Made by a program: the position numbers and the translations under genes. Positions 10,701 through 16,700 of a stretch of 17,394 nt of DNA are shown one piece after another. This stretch comes from JBCCSZ01 sp039199225 (GTDB lineage: Bacteria > Bacteroidota > Bacteroidia > Chitinophagales > Saprospiraceae). The number at the start of each line of letters is the position of its first letter. Positions within the stretch are counted from its first letter, which is position 1. Under the pieces are notes generated by a model. That model saw only the letters and a program-made list of their open reading frames with translations, had not been told where the DNA came from and searched no databases. The stretch covers positions 1-17,394 of the forward strand of contig JBCCSZ010000158.1 of assembly GCA_039199225.1 (NCBI GenBank), read 5' to 3'.

Positions 10701-13700
10701 AACCCAAGAGCAAGTGACCAATGAAATAAATAACGACGGCAGCCGCTCGGATTTAGCTGCCGGAAATTATACACTAAGGGTCATCGATGCCAACGGTTGT
10801 GCAGATAGCATTCAAACAACCATCAGCGAACCAACGGAACTGACGATTGCCTTGAGTCCAACCAGTATTTCTTGTAATGGTGGATCGGACGGGGCCATCG
10901 ACCTGACGCCAGGCGGAGGAACCAGCCCCTACACTTACACCTGGTCCAACAGCGCCACGACTCAGGACATCAGCGGCTTGAGTGCCACAAAATATGTATT
11001 GACACTAACCGATGCCAATGGCTGTACTAAAATGGATTCCATTACGCTAACGGAGCCAGCAGCCTTAACTGCATCGACCAATGTGACATCGAGCTTTAAT
11101 GGAGAAGACGTCAGCTGTCCAGGTTCGACAAACGGATTAGCCAGCGCCATTGCAGGTGGTGGAACAGCGCCTTATTCCTACAGTTGGAGTAATGGCCAGG
11201 TAGGTAATAATCTCGTCGGTGTTGGTGCCGGTACTTATACCGTTACCATTACAGATGCCAATCTTTGTACGGCTACAGAAACAGTGACCTTGAGCGACCC
11301 TCCTGCCATCGTTGTCAACACTTCGGTCATTTCAGATTACAATGGGGCCGACATCAGTTGTATTGGTGCCAGTGATGGTTTTGCGCTGGCAATGACAACC
11401 AATGGTGCTGCGCCTTTTACCTATTCTTGGAGCAATGGGCAAACAACAGACAGCTTGAAAAACGTAACGGCCGGAACCTATGGGGTGACGGTTACAGATA
11501 TCTATGGGTGTACAGCTCAAGCCAGTGTTAGCTTGAGCGATCCGACCAGCTTAAGTGTCGCTACCTCAGTGACTTCGAATTACGATGGCTTCGATGTGAG
11601 CTGTAGCGGCGGCGCAGATGGATCGGCCACGGCTACGCCCAGCGGAGGAACAGGTGCTTATTCTTTCGCCTGGAATTCTGGTCAGACCACCCAATCGATT
11701 AGTAGCATAGGTGCTGGAACCTACACTGTCACGGTGACAGATGCGAATGGCTGTACGGCTGAAAGTAGTATTGTATTGGGAGAGCCTTTGGATTTGTCAG
11801 CAACTATTTCAACAGCCAACCCTTCGGATTGTAATGTCAACGACGGAATCATTTTAGTGAACCCGGCCGGAGGTACTGGAAACTTTGAGTATCGTTTGAG
11901 TATTGGAAGTTGGCAGTCATCGAACTCTTTTACTGGCCTATCACCAGGAACCTATAACATCTATGTTCGATCGATTAACGGAAGTTGCAATGTCGGTCCA
12001 ATCACCGCAACCATTGAACTGCCAGAGTCTCCTTCTATTGACAATGTCACGATCATCAACCCAGCTACGAGTTCCAGTAACGATGGTGGTATTTTGGTTA
12101 CAGCGTCCGGTAATGGTATTCAATTGAATTACCGTTTGCTCGACAGTGGCAGAAGTCCCATCACGGGTTGGCAAGCGAGTAATCTGTTCAATGGACTGGA
12201 TGAAGGAACCTACATTGTCCAGGTGAAGTACTACAATCAGAATTGTATTGCAGAGGTAGAATTGAACTTGACAGCCGGAGGGGGGATTGTCGGAAGTACG
12301 GATGATGTCGACTATTGCTCGGATGATTTGAGCAGTACACAGTTTGTAGAAACCTATTACATCCCTGGCCCAGAGGATCAACTGCTTTCTGCCTTGCAAG
12401 TCCTTTCGGCCTCATCTTGTGGATTTGCTTCGAATGCAACCAATCCCTTTTTCAACTATATTTCCATTGGTATCGTAGAGACGGGGACTTACATTTATTA
12501 CGATCATTGGGAAGACGGCTACGAACCCAATCTGGCCTTTCCGATCCAACCGACGACAGAGATTTGGGGAGACAACGACCCCAGCAATGGTATACCTCCT
12601 GGCTTTACGGTCGACTTGTTGACGGCTGCCTCCAATATCACTTTGGAAGATGCGGTTCAAACAACGACGCGTGGCTCTGTGATCGATTTTGATGCAGGTG
12701 ATAAAATCGGCAGCCGTGGTAACTTGGCCCTGACACGCCTTGGCTGGGCGTCTGAATCCTCCACCTTATTGGCGGGGGCTTTGGAAGTTTATCCGACCAT
12801 CCTTTGGGGCCGCAACTTCAAAATCCCTGTAGGTGCCAATTCGAATGTCAACGATATGTTCGAATTGACAGAAGCCATCATCATGGCCAAAGAAACCACA
12901 ACAGTCAATATTGATGCAGATGGCAACGGCAGTTATGAAACCACTGTGACGCTCAACGAAGGGCAAGGTTATCGAACCACAACGGGCATTAACTCTGGCG
13001 GTACCATCAGTGCCACTGCGGATGTACAGGTACACCTGATAACAGGAGATATTTGTGCAGGCCACGAATCCAGATGGTTCACCCTTCGGCCAACCGACCA
13101 ATGGAGCAACAGTTATTATTCTCCGGTTTCTACCGAAAACGATGGCAGTGCAAACGTCAATGACACCAACCATCCAACGTACGTACACATTTTCAATCCA
13201 AATACTTTTAGCATTACGGTCAATTGGGACACACAGGCAGGCGCACAAACAGCCTTTACAGTCGCTGCAGGTGGAACCAATTATGTGGAACTACCCAACA
13301 ATGTTGGCGCACATTTTTACACGAGCGGCAGTAATTTTTATGCCATTGCTACCATTGATTCTGATCCCGACAATTTCTCTACGGGTGACCGAAACAGCGC
13401 ACACGACTGGGGATTTGCACTCATTCCAGAATCTGAATTAAGCTCTCAAATTACTTTGGTGGGTTATGCACCTGGTCAGGACCCTACCTCAAGTTGTGGC
13501 CTCAACAGCTACATTTCGGATAAGTCGTCTTGGAGCATTCAATATGTCGATAGTGAAGAAACGGTCGAGGAACCGGGAGCGGCCGTCAATGTCATCGATG
13601 GCGATTACTTCAACCATTGGCATACGGATTATTCCCTGGGTAGCAGTTGCAACAGCGGACATGCACAGTACATCCCGATTGACTTTGGGGTGAATAATGG

Positions 13701-16700
13701 AAACGACGCCTTGGGAAGTCCGGACGGCTTAGGTGCAAGCTTAAACGATACCGGAGATGAACTTCGTCTTGAGCTGCCGCACGTCATTCAGCCAGGTCAG
13801 CAATACACCATTCGTTGGAGACGCTCCCCTTTTACAAGTAGTACGCCGTCCATGGAAATTTACGAATCCATAGACGGTATAACCTATAACCTAAGAACGG
13901 ATAATTCTTTTTCGACCGACAATACCAGCTACAATGACTTGACACTTACAGCCGAAAATAACACTAGATTCATCCGTCTGATCACTCAAAATACCTACGA
14001 TATTGACATCGATGCGGTCAGCTACAACTGTGGAAGAGCGATCAACAGTCCAGCCATGCCCCATGAGATTCAAATCGATCTGGGAACCAACCACGACATC
14101 AGCGGATTCAGCTTTACACCTACGCAGGTGACAGTTAGTGGACATCCACAGAATTACGAAATTTACGTCAGTTCTGATGGGACCAATTGGGGAACTGCAG
14201 TTGCTACTGGCAGTTGGACCTACTCTCGCTTCACGAAAAATATTTTCTTTACGCCAGTTGCTGGCAGATACATTCGCGCAGTGATAACATCGGAGGTCAA
14301 CGGTAATGCTTGGGTTTCAATGGGTGAGATAGATGTGATCGAGTGTACGGGAAATGAAAATTCGGCGCCGGTCTGGCTGACTTCCAGCTTCCCGACAGGA
14401 AGTGCGAGTTCTGGTACGATCAATATCTGTATCGATTACAATGGCGATGGTGGTGGGAACACAGATTTAAACGGAGTATCTTTTGACAACCTCATCACCT
14501 TGAATGAATTGGAATTGACCAAAATTTACGATCCGGATGGTGATCAAACGGGTATGCGTATTTGGGTGTGTGATGGCAGTGATGCCCTTTTGGCCGGTGC
14601 TTGGGGACAAGACCCTGCAACCGCCAGCCCTGCTTCGCCAGCCATCGACCTCGGAGTTGGTTTGCCGAACGGAATTCCATACTCTGCTTCGAAATGTGTC
14701 AACCTTAGCAAAGATTACAACGGCAATGGCTTATTCGATGAGTGTGACGAGGTGATCTATACCGTGTCGATCAGCAATACCGGTGCTTTGCCATTGACGA
14801 CAGGCTCGTTGAGAATTATTGATACCATGCCGGATGGCCTGACATATATTCCCAACTCTACCATTGTCATTCAAGGAGTAGGGGTCAACAGTATTCCGGA
14901 TGATATTAGTCCTGCTTCCTTATTTCCCATTGATGAGACAGGTTACGTTTACAATGCAATTGTACAGCCTGGTGATTCCCTACTTCTGCGTTTTGAGGCC
15001 GTTATCGATCCGGTTACGAGTGCTACGTTTGTTCAAAACATCGCCAATGTGGTCAACGATAATAAAGTATTACTTACGGAGGTTACCTTCCCGGTAGAAG
15101 AGCCCGTGCCGCCCACCATTGTAGGACTACCAGCCGATACTGTCATCAATTGTGATGCAGCCATACCTGCACCACCCTTTACAGATACTTGTACCCTTGA
15201 ATTTTTTGCTCCTCAAGAAGAATGGAGTATCGTGAGTGTGAGTAGTGAAGAAACGGTTGCTGGAAATGGCGCAGCTATCAACGCTTTCGATGGAAGTTCC
15301 TCCACCCTTTGGCATACTAGCTGGAATGGAACTGCCGATCCTTATCCACATGAACTGATCATCGACCTTGGCGCCGAATATGATGTCTCGGGCTTTAAAT
15401 ATTTACCTCGACAAAGTGGTACGAACGGTCGAATTGCAGACTATGAATTCTACATCAGTATGGACGGAACCACCTGGGGCAGTCCATCGGCATCGGGTAC
15501 TTGGGCCAATGATAACATCGAAAAGGAAGTGGATATCGCCAGAGAGCCAGCTCGTTACGTACGCCTACGTGCCTTATCAGAGGTCAACGGTAACGACTGG
15601 GCCTCCATGGCGGAATTCAATATCAAATACTGTGCGACTGAAATTTTATATACTGAGAGCAGCCCTTCTAGTGCTTGTAGCTATGAAATTACCCGTACCT
15701 GGACAACCACTAATTACTGTGGACGTACAGCTGCTTATACTCAAACCATCAGTATTCAGGATACCGTTGCCCCCGTCTTATACAATACACCAGCAGACGT
15801 TACGGTCATGGTAACAGGTATTCCAACACCAGCTGCAGTCACGGCCTTGGACAATTGTGCAACGTCTGTTCCAGTGAATTATCAAGCCGATACCATTAAC
15901 AATGTTTGTTCCTTCGTGATCAATCGCACCTGGACTGCCACGGATGCGTGTAGCAACACATCGACCCATACGCAAAGCATCTTCGTTAACTCTCCTTTGA
16001 CCCTAACAGCGACTATCACTTCTGACTACAATGGAAGAGACATCAGCTGTGTGGGTGCATCAGATGGTTCGGCTACTGCAACGCCAACGGGAGGCATTAG
16101 TCCGATCACTTTTGCTTGGAGTAGTGGGCAGAATACAGCCTCTGTAGCAGGACTATCTGCCGGGGTGACTTACACAGTGACTGCAACGGATGCCATTGGT
16201 TGCACTGCCGAGGCCACTGTTACCCTCGTCGCTCCACCTCCAATAAACGTATCGACCAATGTGATTTCTGATTACAATGGAGAAGATATTTCATGTGTTG
16301 GTGCATCCGACGGAATAGGGTTTGTCTCTGCAAGTGGTGGAACTGGCACCTTAACATATGCCTGGGATAATGGCCAAACGGGTCAGAATCTGGTCAATGT
16401 TGGAGCTGGAACTTATAATGTAACAGTTACAGATGCAAACAACTGTACACAAACTTCTTTCATCATATTTACAGCCCCCGATCCACTGCTGGTCAATCCA
16501 ACATTGACTTCAGATTACAACGGCAGAGCAATCAGTTGCAATGGGGCTGCTGATGGAAGCATCCTTGCAGGTGCATCGGGCGGAACACCTCCCTACACTT
16601 ACGTTTGGCAAGGCGGCGAAACAACGGTCAGTTTAACTGGATTGGCCGCTGGAACCTACAACGTAACCACTACTGATGCCAATGGATGTACAGAAACAGG

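Larger units (their letters stand above)
8008..11058 (+). repeat. SprB stalk A: about eight 75-76-residue repeats, two carrying nested LamG domains
   Basis: Units start near 8008, 8227, 8449, 9298, 9526, 9754, 9982 and 10834. Typical unit: VSCNGGSDGSIDLTVTGG, TPYTYAWDNG, EDPSGL, YTVTVTDFWGC, ending in a (T/N)EP linker. The unit period is 225-228 bases except for the third (849) and seventh (852), which are enlarged by LamG insertions. DNA identity between units is modest, so they are old duplicates or purged repeats rather than a fresh tandem expansion. SprB-type repeats are known from Flavobacterium gliding adhesin SprB; an adhesive or filament role here is inference. Confidence 0.88.

Noticed and set aside
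8569..10743. Mobile-element origin of the LamG insertions (target-site duplications or inverted ends)
   Set aside because: I see no direct repeats at the junctions, no inverted ends and no transposase; insertion through recombination or duplication is more likely.
8008..11787. CRISPR-like or satellite array from the regular 225-243-base spacing
   Set aside because: The period is that of protein modules; DNA identity between units is modest and there are no short identical direct repeats with unique spacers.
12766..13248. Antisense open frame of 160 codons
   Set aside because: It lies wholly against well-recognised domains of the giant gene, has no recognisable product, and reflects the codon composition of the + strand frame.
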